From Arthrobacter sp. CJ23 (GTDB taxonomy: Bacteria > Actinomycetota > Actinomycetes > Actinomycetales > Micrococcaceae), in NCBI RefSeq assembly GCF_024741795.1, contig NZ_CP102950.1:4526001-4590000 (forward strand): a stretch of 64,000 nt of DNA, written 5' to 3'. The notes below the pieces were generated by a model. The model did no database searches. It had not been told where the DNA came from and worked only from the letters and a program-made list of their open reading frames with translations. Position 1 is the first letter of the stretch, and the number at the start of each line of letters is the position of its first letter. Positions 1 to 7,616 of this stretch are shown here, one piece after another. A program made the position numbers and the translations under genes.

Positions 1-1282
1 CCACGTCCAGCTGGGCTGACTTGGTGACCTTTCCGGTCTTCAGGTCCACGGCGTGGATGGTGCGCTGCGCCGGTTCGGTGACGAACGCCGTCGTGCCCTG
101 GACGAACAGCGTGGGGCGCGGATCCTGCCAGGTCTCCGACTCTTCCCAGGCCGCCACCACAGGGATGGTGGAGGTGACCGCACCGCTGAGCGGGTCGATC
201 ACGCGCAGGGCGCCGTCGGTGCCCAGGACCAGCGCTTCGCCTGCCGGGCCGCGGCCGAGCGAGCGGAACGAGTAGCTGGCGCCGAGGTCCACGAGCTGCA
301 GCGTGCCGGTCTCCGTGTTGACGAGGGAAATGCGCTTGGGGCGTTCCAGTGTGGCGGCCTTGTCCACCTTGTAGTCGCCCAGGATCACCGGGGACTTCTC
401 GGAGCCGGCCTGGTTTCCCATGCGTCCGTAGGCGTCGGGGCTGGCGACCTTGGTGATCTTGCCGTCCTTGTAGATCAGCATGCCGTTCTCGCAGCCCACC
501 ACCACGGCTTCGTGCGCGGCTACGGCCTCGCCGTGGACGCCGGGGCAGTCCTCGTTCCGGACGATTTCCTTGCGGTCCTGGCTGCTTCCGCCTTCCGGGG
601 CGGCGTCCAGGACGGCGATGCCCGATCGGCCCTTGTCGTTGCCCAGCGTTACCAGCAGCTTCCCGCCGGGCAGTCCGACGGCAACGCCGTGGTGGGCGTC
701 GGGCGTGGTGTAGACCTCGGTTGCGGGCAGCCCGGTCTTGACGGCATCCGCCAGGCCCGCGGGGTCGAAGGACTCCACCTTGCCGGTGCCGTCGTTGAAG
801 AGGACGGTCCTGCCGGCGTGCCGCACCACGTGCCCGGCCTTGCTTGCCGCGAAGGCGCGGTCCAAGAGGCGGGGCTCGCCGGCGTAGTGGTGGCCGTGGT
901 CGCCGTGGGCCTCGGTCCAGACGCCGGCGTCGAACACGCGGAAGGCATCGCCGGTGGAGACCAGGAGGTGCCGGCCGTCGCCAGCCGGGTTGAGGCGGTT
1001 GAAGCCCTCCAGTTCGGCGCCGCCCACGGGCTTGAGCGTCTTGGCGTCCAGGACCGTGATGCCGGCGTCGTGGGTGAGGACGAGGCGCGGCGTGCGCGCC
1101 TGGGCCTCCTTGGCACCCTCGGGCGGCGCCGGCTCAGACGAAGCGCCCCTGGCGGAGCCGGGGGCCGCCGCCGGGGCGGCGCCGCCGCAGCCGGTAAGCA
1201 GCAGGGCGGAGACGGCGACGACGGCGGGCAGCGCCAACGCGCGGTACGTGCGGACTGATGAAGGGATGGGGTGAGTGATCAT
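1..1282 (-). CDS. aztD: AztD-like zinc metallochaperone lipoprotein (3' end outside window)
   Basis: The gene runs off the left edge, leaving 427 codons without a stop. Residues 15-32 form a lipoprotein signal ending in a lipobox (LLLTGC, lipid Cys at about 32). The mature part reads as a repeated beta-propeller-like protein with a His-rich loop (EAHGDHGHHYAG near residues 122-132) like the flexible zinc-capture loop of AztD. AztD is an extracytoplasmic chaperone that passes zinc to AztC, the binding protein of an AztABC importer; those genes would lie to the left, outside the window. No Shine-Dalgarno sequence precedes either candidate ATG (1282, or 1306 in frame), so the start is uncertain and the mRNA could be leaderless. 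A Zur-like box overlaps the start region. A generic secreted propeller protein is the alternative. Confidence 0.75.
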   Translation of the reverse strand, partial: MITHPIPSSVRTYRALALPAVVAVSALLLTGCGGAAPAAAPGSARGASSEPAPPEGAKEAQARTPRLVLTHDAGITVLDAKTLKPVGGAELEGFNRLNPAGDGRHLLVSTGDAFRVFDAGVWTEAHGDHGHHYAGEPRLLDRAFAASKAGHVVRHAGRTVLFNDGTGKVESFDPAGLADAVKTGLPATEVYTTPDAHHGVAVGLPGGKLLVTLGNDKGRSGIAVLDAAPEGGSSQDRKEIVRNEDCPGVHGEAVAAHEAVVVGCENGMLIYKDGKITKVASPDAYGRMGNQAGSEKSPVILGDYKVDKAATLERPKRISLVNTETGTLQLVDLGASYSFRSLGRGPAGEALVLGTDGALRVIDPLSGAVTSTIPVVAAWEESETWQDPRPTLFVQGTTAFVTEPAQRTIHAVDLKTGKVTKSAQLDV

Positions 1283-1293
1283 TCGGTTAACAG

Positions 1294-1309
1294 TAATGAT
1301 TCTCATTTA
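1294..1309. promoter_or_regulatory. Putative Zur operator
   Basis: Read on the minus strand, the segment contains ATGAGAATCATTA, close to the TGAaAATCATTttCA Zur boxes of actinobacteria. It lies just upstream of, or over, the start of the AztD-like gene, where repression by zinc-loaded Zur is expected. One half is strong and the other is degenerate. Confidence 0.55.
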
Positions 1310-1404
1310 TATGAACAAACTCGACGCAGGAATCCGGCCGGAAGCCCGCCTACGGCCGGACGTCACAGTAGGGAGGACAACGGCCGCGCTCGTAAAGTGG
1401 CAGC

Positions 1405-2379
1405 ATGAGTGAGCCCGCCTCCAACTCCGTCACCCTCCGTTTTCTAGCGGCCCCCACCGACGTCGGCCACAGCGGCTCCGTGGACGCAGGCACCGTCCTG
1501 GAGTGGGTGGACAAGGCGGCTTACGCCGCCGCCGTCGGCTGGTCCAAGTCCTATTGCGTCACCGCCTATGTCGGCAACATCCACTTTGCCGATCCCGTGA
1601 ACAGCGGCGACATGGTGGAGGTCACGTCCACCATCGTCTACACGGGCCGCTCGTCCATGCACATCCGCACCGTGGTCAGCTCCCGGGACCCCAAGGGCGG
1701 GCCGGAGACGATGCACAGCCAGTGCATGGTGATCTTCGTGGCGGTGGGACCCGACGGCAAGCCGGTCCCGGTCCCGCAGTTCGAGCCTTCAACGCCGGAG
1801 GAGATCGAGCAGCGGGACCATGCGCTGGCGCGCGTCGCCGTCCGCGAGCAGATCGTCAATGCCATGAATGCCCAGGAATATACCGACGCCGGTACCGCCG
1901 AACGCGTCGTCCTCCGGTTCATGGCGTCCCCCACTGACGTGAACTGGGGCGGCAAGGTCCACGGTGGCATTGTCATGAAGTGGATCGACGAAGCGGCCTA
2001 CGTGTGCGCCTCCCGGTACTGCGGCAAGGACACCGTGGCGGTGTTCTCCGGCGGGGTGCGCTTCTACCGACCGCTGCTGATCGGCCATGTGGTGGAGGTG
2101 GAGGCTCGGCTCGTGTACACCGGAGGCAAGGGCATGCACATCGCCGTACATGTCCGATCAGGCGATCCCAAGACCCGGGAAATGAACCTGACCACGTATT
2201 GCCTCACCGTGATGGTGGCGCGCGATGAAACCGGGACGGCCGTGCCCATCCCGGCCTGGATGCCTGTCTCAGATGAGGACAGGAAGCTGCACGCGCATGC
2301 GCGCGAGCTGCTGGAGATCCGCGGCCACGCCCCGGGAAACCGGCTGCCGGACCACCTGCTGCAGGCGCCCGGCAACTGA
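1405..2379 (+). CDS. Acyl-CoA thioesterase with two hotdog domains
   Basis: This 324-residue cytosolic protein has two homologous halves. Each starts with a matching motif (LRFLAAPTDVGHSGSVDAG near residue 10, LRFMASPTDVNWGGKVHGG near 170) followed by a hydrophobic helix (VLEWVDKAAY, VMKWIDEAAY). This is the tandem hotdog layout of BFIT/ACOT-type enzymes, which hydrolyse acyl-CoA to free acid and CoA. The HGG turn is intact only in the second half; the first half has DAG, so catalytic residues may be shared unequally. It starts at ATG 1405 and stands alone between a divergent zinc chaperone gene and a convergent lipoprotein gene. The chain-length preference cannot be read from sequence. Confidence 0.87.
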   Translation: MSEPASNSVTLRFLAAPTDVGHSGSVDAGTVLEWVDKAAYAAAVGWSKSYCVTAYVGNIHFADPVNSGDMVEVTSTIVYTGRSSMHIRTVVSSRDPKGGPETMHSQCMVIFVAVGPDGKPVPVPQFEPSTPEEIEQRDHALARVAVREQIVNAMNAQEYTDAGTAERVVLRFMASPTDVNWGGKVHGGIVMKWIDEAAYVCASRYCGKDTVAVFSGGVRFYRPLLIGHVVEVEARLVYTGGKGMHIAVHVRSGDPKTREMNLTTYCLTVMVARDETGTAVPIPAWMPVSDEDRKLHAHARELLEIRGHAPGNRLPDHLLQAPGN

Positions 2380-2420
2380 CGGAGTCAAAGCGCTGAGCGA
2401 CGTCGGGGGCTGCCGGCTGC

Positions 2421-3230
2421 TCAGGCTGCGGCGAGCGGCAGCACCAGCAGGTAGCCGGTGGGCAGATCGCTGCTCCAGCGTCGGGGCTCGCGGACCACGA
2501 ACTGCGTCGCCAGCTGCTCGGGGGTGAGCAGGCTGTTGGGCGCGGGCGACGGACCCCACTTCCCGCTGCCGTACGGGTGGAGCGGATCCTGGACGCGGAT
2601 TCCGGTGACCGAGAACTCCGGGAACTGCCGGGGATCGCCGAGCGACTCGAACCCGCTCATCACCCACGCGTGGCGACCGCTCCACATGACCAGCCCCACC
2701 GGCCGGTCCGTGTCGGTGATGGCGCGCGCCGCGGTCTGCAGCGCGTCCTCGTAGTCGGCGATGCTGACCACGGCGTATGGCCCCATCCCGAGCTCGGTCA
2801 GCACTTCCGCCCAACCGATCGGGTTGGCACCGTTGAACGCATTGGACGACCGCGCCCGGGCCATCTCCCACAGTTCGTTCTGCTGGGCGCGATCGGCCCA
2901 CGTGCCGCCTCCCGTGTCGTCGATGAGGTTGTGCGCGATCTGGATACTCGCCGCAACACACCAGTCGAAGGTGTACTGCGGCACGAAGTCCCCCTCCTGG
3001 TAGAGGTTGAGGGCGAACGCCTGGGGCACCGGGGTTGGCGTGGGAACCGGCGTCAGGGCGGGGCTCGGGGTCCGCTGGGGGGCAGGGACGCCATCGCCTG
3101 CGGCCGGCTGGGCCGAGGAGCTCGGGATCGGCCGATCGGTGGCGGCATTGTCGACCGCGGGAGTGCAGCCCGCGAGGAGGGTCGCCAGGACGACGATCCA
3201 TGCCAAACGACGGGAACGGGCACCGATCAT
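2421..3230 (-). CDS. Lipoprotein with papain-like (C39-type) cysteine peptidase fold
   Basis: The 269-residue product has a lipoprotein signal (ATLLAGC, Cys about 22), then a Pro/Thr/Ala-rich linker to about residue 70, then a globular domain. The domain carries FDWCVAAS, RHAWVMSGFES and VQDPLHPYG, matching the order Cys, His, Asp/Asn of papain-like and C39-like peptidases. From this I infer an anchored extracytoplasmic cysteine peptidase or peptidase-like protein; activity and substrate are unknown. It converges on the thioesterase gene and lies 64 bp beyond the dnaB stop on the same strand. Confidence 0.6.
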   Translation of the reverse strand: MIGARSRRLAWIVVLATLLAGCTPAVDNAATDRPIPSSSAQPAAGDGVPAPQRTPSPALTPVPTPTPVPQAFALNLYQEGDFVPQYTFDWCVAASIQIAHNLIDDTGGGTWADRAQQNELWEMARARSSNAFNGANPIGWAEVLTELGMGPYAVVSIADYEDALQTAARAITDTDRPVGLVMWSGRHAWVMSGFESLGDPRQFPEFSVTGIRVQDPLHPYGSGKWGPSPAPNSLLTPEQLATQFVVREPRRWSSDLPTGYLLVLPLAAA

Positions 3231-3294
3231 GATCGATCCAGTCTAGCGCGGCGCGGCGGGAATGCCTGGTGCCGGGGTGGCGCCCGGGCGCGGC

Positions 3295-4680
3295 CTAGAA
3301 GCCGCCGCCACCACCGGAATCGCCGGCCATGTTGGCGAAGCGCGAGTAGTGGCCCTGGAAGGCAACCACGATGTCCTTGGTGGGGCCGTTGCGGTGCTTG
3401 GCGATGAGGATATCGGCCTCGCCGGCGCGCGGCGATTCCTTGTCGTAGACGTCTTCACGGTGCAGCAGGATGACCATGTCGGCGTCCTGCTCGATGGAGC
3501 CGGACTCGCGGAGGTCCGAGACCATGGGGCGCTTGTCTGCGCGCTGTTCGGAACCACGGTTCAGCTGCGACAGGGCAATGACCGGGACCTGGAGTTCCTT
3601 GGCCAGCAGCTTGAGCGCACGCGAGAATTCCGAGACTTCCTGCTGGCGGGACTCCACTTTCTTGCCGGAGCTCATGAGCTGGAGGTAGTCGAGGATCACG
3701 AGCTTGAGGTCGTGCTGCTGCTTCAGGCGGCGGCATTTGGCCCGGATTTCCATCAGCGACATGTTGGGGCTGTCATCGATGAACAACGGGGCGTCGTTCA
3801 TGCGGCCCATGGTGGTGGCGATCTTGGACCACTGCTCGTCCTTGATGGTGCCCTTGCGGAGGTCCTGGAGACCGATGGTGGCCTCGGCGGAGAGCAGGCG
3901 CATGGCGATCTCGTTCCGGCCCATTTCGAGCGAGAACATGACGGTGGCCAGGTTGTTCTTGATGGCCGCGGAGCGGGCGAAGTCCAGCGCGAACGTGGAC
4001 TTGCCCACGGCGGGGCGCGCCGCGATGACGATCATCTGGCCGGGATGCAGGCCGTGGGTGAGCTCGTCGAGCTCGTAGAAACCGGTGGGAACGCCGGTCA
4101 TGCCGTCGCCGCGGTGGCCGGAGGCCTCAATCTCGTCCACGGTGGATTCCATGACGTCCTTGAGCGCCACGTAATCCTCAGCGGTGCGGCGTTCGGCCAC
4201 GGCATAGATTTCGGCCTGGGCCTGGTTGACCAGGTCCTCGACTTCGCCGTCCTGGCCGTAGCCCATCTGGACGATCTTGGTGCCGGCGTTGACCAGGCGG
4301 CGCAGCACGGCGCGCTCAGCCACGATCTCGGCGTAGTAGCCGGCGTTGGCGGCGGTGGGGACGGTCTGGATGAGCTCATGCAGGTAGGCGGGTCCGCCGA
4401 TCCTGTTGATCTCACCGCGCTTGGTCAGTTCATCCGAGACCGTGACGGCGTCCGCAGGTTCGCCGCGGCCGTAGAGGTCGATGATGGATTCGTAGATGGT
4501 CTCGTGGGCGGGACGGTAGAAGTCGTGGCCGCGGACGATCTCAACGACGTCGGCAATGGCGTCCTTGGAGAGCATCATGCCGCCGAGCACGGACTGTTCC
4601 GCCGGAATGTCCTGCGGGGGTTTCCGGCTGGCGTCCGATGCCCGGGGTGCCTCGAGCGAGTCCAAGTGCGTAACTGACAA
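3295..4680 (-). CDS. dnaB: Replicative DNA helicase DnaB
   Basis: The 461-residue product has the N-terminal DnaB domain (PPQDIPAEQSVLGGMML near residue 18), Walker A ARPAVGKST near residue 225, Walker B LVILDYLQLM, and RecA-type LSQLNRGSEQR. It is the hexameric helicase that unwinds DNA ahead of the replisome. I chose the TTG at 4680 because GGAGG lies 6 nt upstream and the resulting protein begins just before the conserved domain. The open frame extends to 4893, but that extension has no family resemblance. No intein is present and the length is normal. The upstream region is rich in DnaA-box-like sites. In related genomes dnaB often follows rplI; here about 5 kb of other genes separates them. 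Confidence 0.96.
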   Translation of the reverse strand: MSVTHLDSLEAPRASDASRKPPQDIPAEQSVLGGMMLSKDAIADVVEIVRGHDFYRPAHETIYESIIDLYGRGEPADAVTVSDELTKRGEINRIGGPAYLHELIQTVPTAANAGYYAEIVAERAVLRRLVNAGTKIVQMGYGQDGEVEDLVNQAQAEIYAVAERRTAEDYVALKDVMESTVDEIEASGHRGDGMTGVPTGFYELDELTHGLHPGQMIVIAARPAVGKSTFALDFARSAAIKNNLATVMFSLEMGRNEIAMRLLSAEATIGLQDLRKGTIKDEQWSKIATTMGRMNDAPLFIDDSPNMSLMEIRAKCRRLKQQHDLKLVILDYLQLMSSGKKVESRQQEVSEFSRALKLLAKELQVPVIALSQLNRGSEQRADKRPMVSDLRESGSIEQDADMVILLHREDVYDKESPRAGEADILIAKHRNGPTKDIVVAFQGHYSRFANMAGDSGGGGGF

Positions 4681-4784
4681 AGCCGTCCTCCATTGTGTCC
4701 GCGGCAGAAAATCTCCCCGGCAGTGCGTAAAGCGCAGGTGACCCGGCATGGATTGCCCTGGGTTTCCGGTGCCTGCCCATTGAT

Positions 4785-4801
4785 CCCGTTGTATCAACGG
4801 G
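4785..4801. repeat. Perfect inverted repeat upstream of dnaB
   Basis: CCCGTTG and CAACGGG flank a 3-nt spacer, about 105 bp upstream of the dnaB start. It could be an operator or a small hairpin in the dnaB leader. Confidence 0.4.
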
Positions 4802-4811
4802 GGCAGACATT

Positions 4812-4849
4812 TTTCCGTTGTCCCCAGTTTTTTCCGTTGTCCCCAGTTT
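4812..4849. repeat. Tandem 19-bp direct repeat (2 copies)
   Basis: Two adjacent identical 19-bp units (TTTCCGTTGTCCCCAGTTT) occupy 4812-4830 and 4831-4849, next to an exact DnaA box at 4857. Each unit contains TTGTCCCCA, one base from the TTGTCCACA DnaA consensus. Confidence 0.6.
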
Positions 4850-5328
4850 CCACAACTTATCCACAGGACATTCCACAGCGCATGCTTGAACACTGCTGGA
4901 TGGGCGCCCGCGGGCCGGGAAAAGGGCGGATCTCATACCCGAAACAGGTACCTCAGCTACGTTAGCCCTGCTTTTCCGAGGCTCCAACTGGGCCCTGTGG
5001 ACAACATGTGGAATACCTCCCCCTGGTTGTGCACAGCCTGTGCGTTGACCTGTGGACAGAGAAATTCTTTTCCCGGAAAACAGCCCCTGAGCTGGGAAAA
5101 CAGTCTCCGCCGCGTGTGGATTAAAGAAAACTTCATCGAAGAGTCATCCACAGCCGACACGCCCGGCGCGCCGCTTCAGGGTGCCGGAACCCGGCGCGGA
5201 GGCCCAAAACATGCCCCAACTGTGATGCACTGCACATTGCCCCTCGAAATTTGACAGTCCCCTCTCGGAAGTCTATGCCGACCCCGGAATGTGCTGTGGA
5301 TAACTGCGATCTGGCATAAGCTCTAAGC

Positions 5329-5808
5329 ATGGGTCTGACTCTGGGTGACGTACTGATGATCGGACTGCCGCTGATCGTGCTTGCTGCGGTCCTGTGGGGG
5401 CTGACGGAAGCCTTCAAGCCGCGCAACACCGGGACCTCCGACGCGGAACGCTACCAGCGGGAACTGGCCGTCCGCTCCGCGGCCCACCAGGCCGCCCAGT
5501 CGCAGGCCGCCCTGGCAGCGCGGGCCCGCGTGGAAGCCTCCACCAAGCCCAGCCAGAACGAAGCCCAGCAGACGCAGCAGGACCAGCAGTCCCGGGCTGC
5601 CTTGAAGGCCCAGGCCGGCACCAGCCCCCGCGCGGGGCAGGCCGGTTACCAGGGCCCGGTGCTGCCCAATGGGCAGCTCAATCCGCAGTTCGCCCTCCAG
5701 CTGCAGGCCATGGCGCGCAGCGGCCAGAAAATCCAGGCCATCAGGCTCTTGCGGCAGGCGACGCATTCGGACCTGTTGACCGCCAAAAACTACATAGATC
5801 GGCTCTGA
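5329..5808 (+). CDS. Membrane-anchored protein with L7/L12-like C-terminal domain
   Basis: This 159-residue protein has one N-terminal membrane helix (residues 9-26), a polar Ala/Gln-rich probable coiled region (40-105), and a C-terminal segment, IQAIRLLRQATHSDLLTAKNYID. That segment matches the pattern of the ribosomal L7/L12 C-terminal domain (aiKllReatgLgLkeAKdyVd). The L7/L12 domain on the ribosome recruits translation factors; what it does on a membrane anchor is unknown. The next gene, 3 nt downstream, is a paralogue with the same architecture, so the pair is probably co-transcribed. Confidence 0.7.
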   Translation: MGLTLGDVLMIGLPLIVLAAVLWGLTEAFKPRNTGTSDAERYQRELAVRSAAHQAAQSQAALAARARVEASTKPSQNEAQQTQQDQQSRAALKAQAGTSPRAGQAGYQGPVLPNGQLNPQFALQLQAMARSGQKIQAIRLLRQATHSDLLTAKNYIDRL

Positions 5809-5811
5809 AGC

Positions 5812-6387
5812 ATGGATTCACTGTTGGTACCCGTCATGATCCTCATCGCGGTCATCGTCGGAGTGCTGTTGATCAGCCGCAGCGTGGCCCGCCGCGCGGC
5901 GGGCTACCGGGAACACGCGGCCGCGGCCAAGGTGCGCAAGGATCCCGCCGAGCTCGCACGCGAATCCGCTGCCAAACTCAACGAGGAACAGCACCGCAGG
6001 CTCTACTCGCTCATCGCGCAAGGCCAGGCCATGGCGGCGATCAAGCTGTACCTGGAGGCAACCGGAGAGGGCCTGCGGGCCTCGCGCGACGCCGTCGGCG
6101 CCCTCGCTTCACACCCGCAGCCCTTCACCCTGCCGGGCGCAGCCACGCCGGAGCCGGCGGACGACGACGATGAACCCGAGCACTTCGCGTACCGGTACCG
6201 GGCGATCGCCAGCAAGGGTGACGTCACACGCGAGGTCAGCAGCAACATGCTGAACGACGAAATCTACGGACGCATCCGGACGCTGGCCAAGAGCGGCGAC
6301 GTCGAGGCCGCCGCCCTGGCGCTGACGCGGCATTCGGACATTTCCATGAAGCAGGCCCTCGAGTTCATCGAGCTCCTGGACGACTGA
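5812..6387 (+). CDS. Second membrane protein with L7/L12-like segment
   Basis: The 191-residue product has an N-terminal membrane helix (residues 4-22) followed by a charged cytosolic region. AAIKLYLEATGEGLRASRDAV near residue 80 resembles the L7/L12 C-terminal motif. A second weaker helical hairpin near residues 150-190 (AKSGDVEAAALALTRHSDISMKQALEFI) may be a degenerate repeat. It starts 3 nt after its paralogue at 5329-5808. Function unknown. Confidence 0.65.
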   Translation: MDSLLVPVMILIAVIVGVLLISRSVARRAAGYREHAAAAKVRKDPAELARESAAKLNEEQHRRLYSLIAQGQAMAAIKLYLEATGEGLRASRDAVGALASHPQPFTLPGAATPEPADDDDEPEHFAYRYRAIASKGDVTREVSSNMLNDEIYGRIRTLAKSGDVEAAALALTRHSDISMKQALEFIELLDD

Positions 6388-6422
6388 GGCAGCGGAAGCC
6401 GCCCACAGGCAGCCTGAGGCGG

Positions 6423-6818
6423 CTAGAAGTCGAAGAGGTCCCCCAGCCAGCCTTCCTTCTTCTTGGGCTTGCGGCGGTCGTAGTCGCGGTCGTAGCCCTG
6501 CTTGCCGTAGCTGCGCTCGTCGTAGCGCGGCTTGTCCCGCTGGTCGTGCCGCGGATCCTGGCCGTTGTAGGACTGGCTGTTGTAGGACGGGGTGCCGTAC
6601 AGCGGCGGCAGCGTGAGCCGCGGCTCGGGCTGCGGCGGCACCGGCGGGGCCGCAGGAGGCTGCGCGGACGCCGCGCCGAAGCCGCCGGAGGCGCGGTCGA
6701 TGATCTTGTCGAGCTCGCCGCGGTCCAGCCACACTCCCCTGCACTGCGGGCAGTAGTCGATCTCCACGCCGCTGCGTTCGCTCATCACCAGGTCAATTGA
6801 ATCCACAGGACACTTCAT
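6423..6818 (-). CDS. zf-TFIIB-type zinc-ribbon protein
   Basis: This is a 131-residue protein if it starts at MKCPVDSIDL (ATG 6818). The longer open frame to 6923 overlaps the neighbouring flavin reductase and shows no conserved residues. CPVD near the N-terminus and CPQCRGVWLDRGELDKII at about residue 25 form a CxxD...CxxC zinc ribbon of the zf-TFIIB family. The C-terminal half is low-complexity (Pro, then Tyr/Asp/Arg/Lys) and ends in GWLGDLFDF. The family role is unclear. It lies 79 bp downstream of the FMN reductase gene on the same strand. Confidence 0.8.
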   Translation of the reverse strand: MKCPVDSIDLVMSERSGVEIDYCPQCRGVWLDRGELDKIIDRASGGFGAASAQPPAAPPVPPQPEPRLTLPPLYGTPSYNSQSYNGQDPRHDQRDKPRYDERSYGKQGYDRDYDRRKPKKKEGWLGDLFDF

Positions 6819-6897
6819 GACCGGCTCAACGATCCGGCGCCCGGAAAAGTTCGGCCCGCCCCGCACCACCAGGCCGGACGGGCCGAAGATCAGCGGC

Positions 6898-7524
6898 TCA
6901 GCGGCCGCCGGAGATGCCCGCAAGCAACTGCTCGAACGGCAGCGAGACCATCGGATCGGCCTTGCGGCGCGGCTGCGGCCCGCTCAGGAGCTGCACCAGC
7001 TCCCCCGCGGCACGGTCCACGCGCTCGGATAGCGGCGAGGCGCCGTCGTCGGTGTTGCCCCAGTCCTGGGGACCGGCGAAAACGGACGTCTGCGTCATCC
7101 TGGTGCGGAGGTAGCTGAAGAGCGGACGCATGGCGTGGTCGATCACCATCTGGTGCCGGTCCGTGCCGCCCGTGGCGCCGAGGAGGGCGGCCTTGCCGTC
7201 CAGGGACTTCGGGTCCAGGACGTCGATGAAGGACTTGAACAGGCCGCTGTAGGAGGCGCTGAAGACGGGCGAGACGGCGATGATGGCGTCCGAGTCCTCG
7301 ACGCCGGCGATCACCTCGGCCAGGCGGGGAGCCGCGTAGCCGGTGACGAAGTTGTTGGCGATCTCCACGGCGAGGTCGCGGAGCTCGATGATGTCCACCT
7401 GCGCCTCATAGCCTGCCTGGGACAGCTGGCGCTTCGCGGAGGCGGCGAGCTGGTCGGCCAGCAGCCTGCTCGACGACGGGACGCCCAGTCCGGCGGACAG
7501 TACGGTTATGCGGCGGGTCTCCAT
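6898..7524 (-). CDS. FMN reductase, CE1759-type
   Basis: This 208-residue flavodoxin-like NADPH-dependent FMN reductase has an N-terminal beta strand and phosphate loop (ITVLSAGLGVPSSSRLLADQL) and a central SPVFSASYSGLFKSFIDVLD, which is the usual flavin-binding element. It would supply reduced FMN to a flavin-dependent monooxygenase. In relatives the CE1759-type reductase is normally encoded next to a luciferase-like monooxygenase, and none is visible here. AGGAG lies 6 nt upstream of the ATG at 7524. It is probably transcribed alone or with the zinc-ribbon gene. Confidence 0.85.
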   Translation of the reverse strand: METRRITVLSAGLGVPSSSRLLADQLAASAKRQLSQAGYEAQVDIIELRDLAVEIANNFVTGYAAPRLAEVIAGVEDSDAIIAVSPVFSASYSGLFKSFIDVLDPKSLDGKAALLGATGGTDRHQMVIDHAMRPLFSYLRTRMTQTSVFAGPQDWGNTDDGASPLSERVDRAAGELVQLLSGPQPRRKADPMVSLPFEQLLAGISGGR

Positions 7525-7616
7525 GGCGATCTCCTGTTGCTCGGTGGTTCATAAATAGAGTACATGCGTTTGCATCTATATCCACAAACCGGGGAGCACC
7601 TCGATTTATTCCGGCC

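Larger units (their letters stand above)
4681..5328. other. Intergenic region with clustered DnaA-box-like 9-mers
   Basis: I found no convincing gene in these 648 bases. Near or exact TTATCCACA/TTGTCCACA boxes occur at 4857-4865 (TTATCCACA), 4996-5004 (TGTGGACAA), 5007-5015 (TGTGGAATA), 5028-5036 (TTGTGCACA), 5051-5059 (TGTGGACAG), 5115-5123 (TGTGGATTA), 5144-5152 (TCATCCACA) and 5295-5303 (TGTGGATAA). Those at 4857, 4996 and 5295 are exact. The right half is visibly richer in A+T than the flanks. It may be a DnaA-binding regulatory or titration site for dnaB and the gene at 5329. There is no dnaA or dnaN here, so I do not call it oriC. Confidence 0.6.

Noticed and set aside
53..1258. Long plus-strand frame of 401 codons
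   Set aside because: It is the antisense shadow of the AztD-like gene. The translated product is low-complexity and matches no fold, whereas the minus strand gives a clean lipoprotein.
3262..4677. Plus-strand frame of 471 codons
   Set aside because: It is antisense to dnaB, whose protein sequence is unmistakable.
4886..5254. Plus-strand frame of 122 codons in the dnaB upstream region
   Set aside because: No ribosome binding site and no protein-like composition; it crosses the DnaA-box-like sites.
4857..5303. Chromosomal origin (oriC)
   Set aside because: There is no dnaA, dnaN, recF or rpmH nearby, which normally frame oriC in this group; a DnaA-binding site is the safer reading.
7561..7577. 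ATGC-GTTT-GCAT inverted repeat upstream of the FMN reductase
   Set aside because: The arms are only 4 bp and the flanks do not extend the symmetry, so I do not call an operator.
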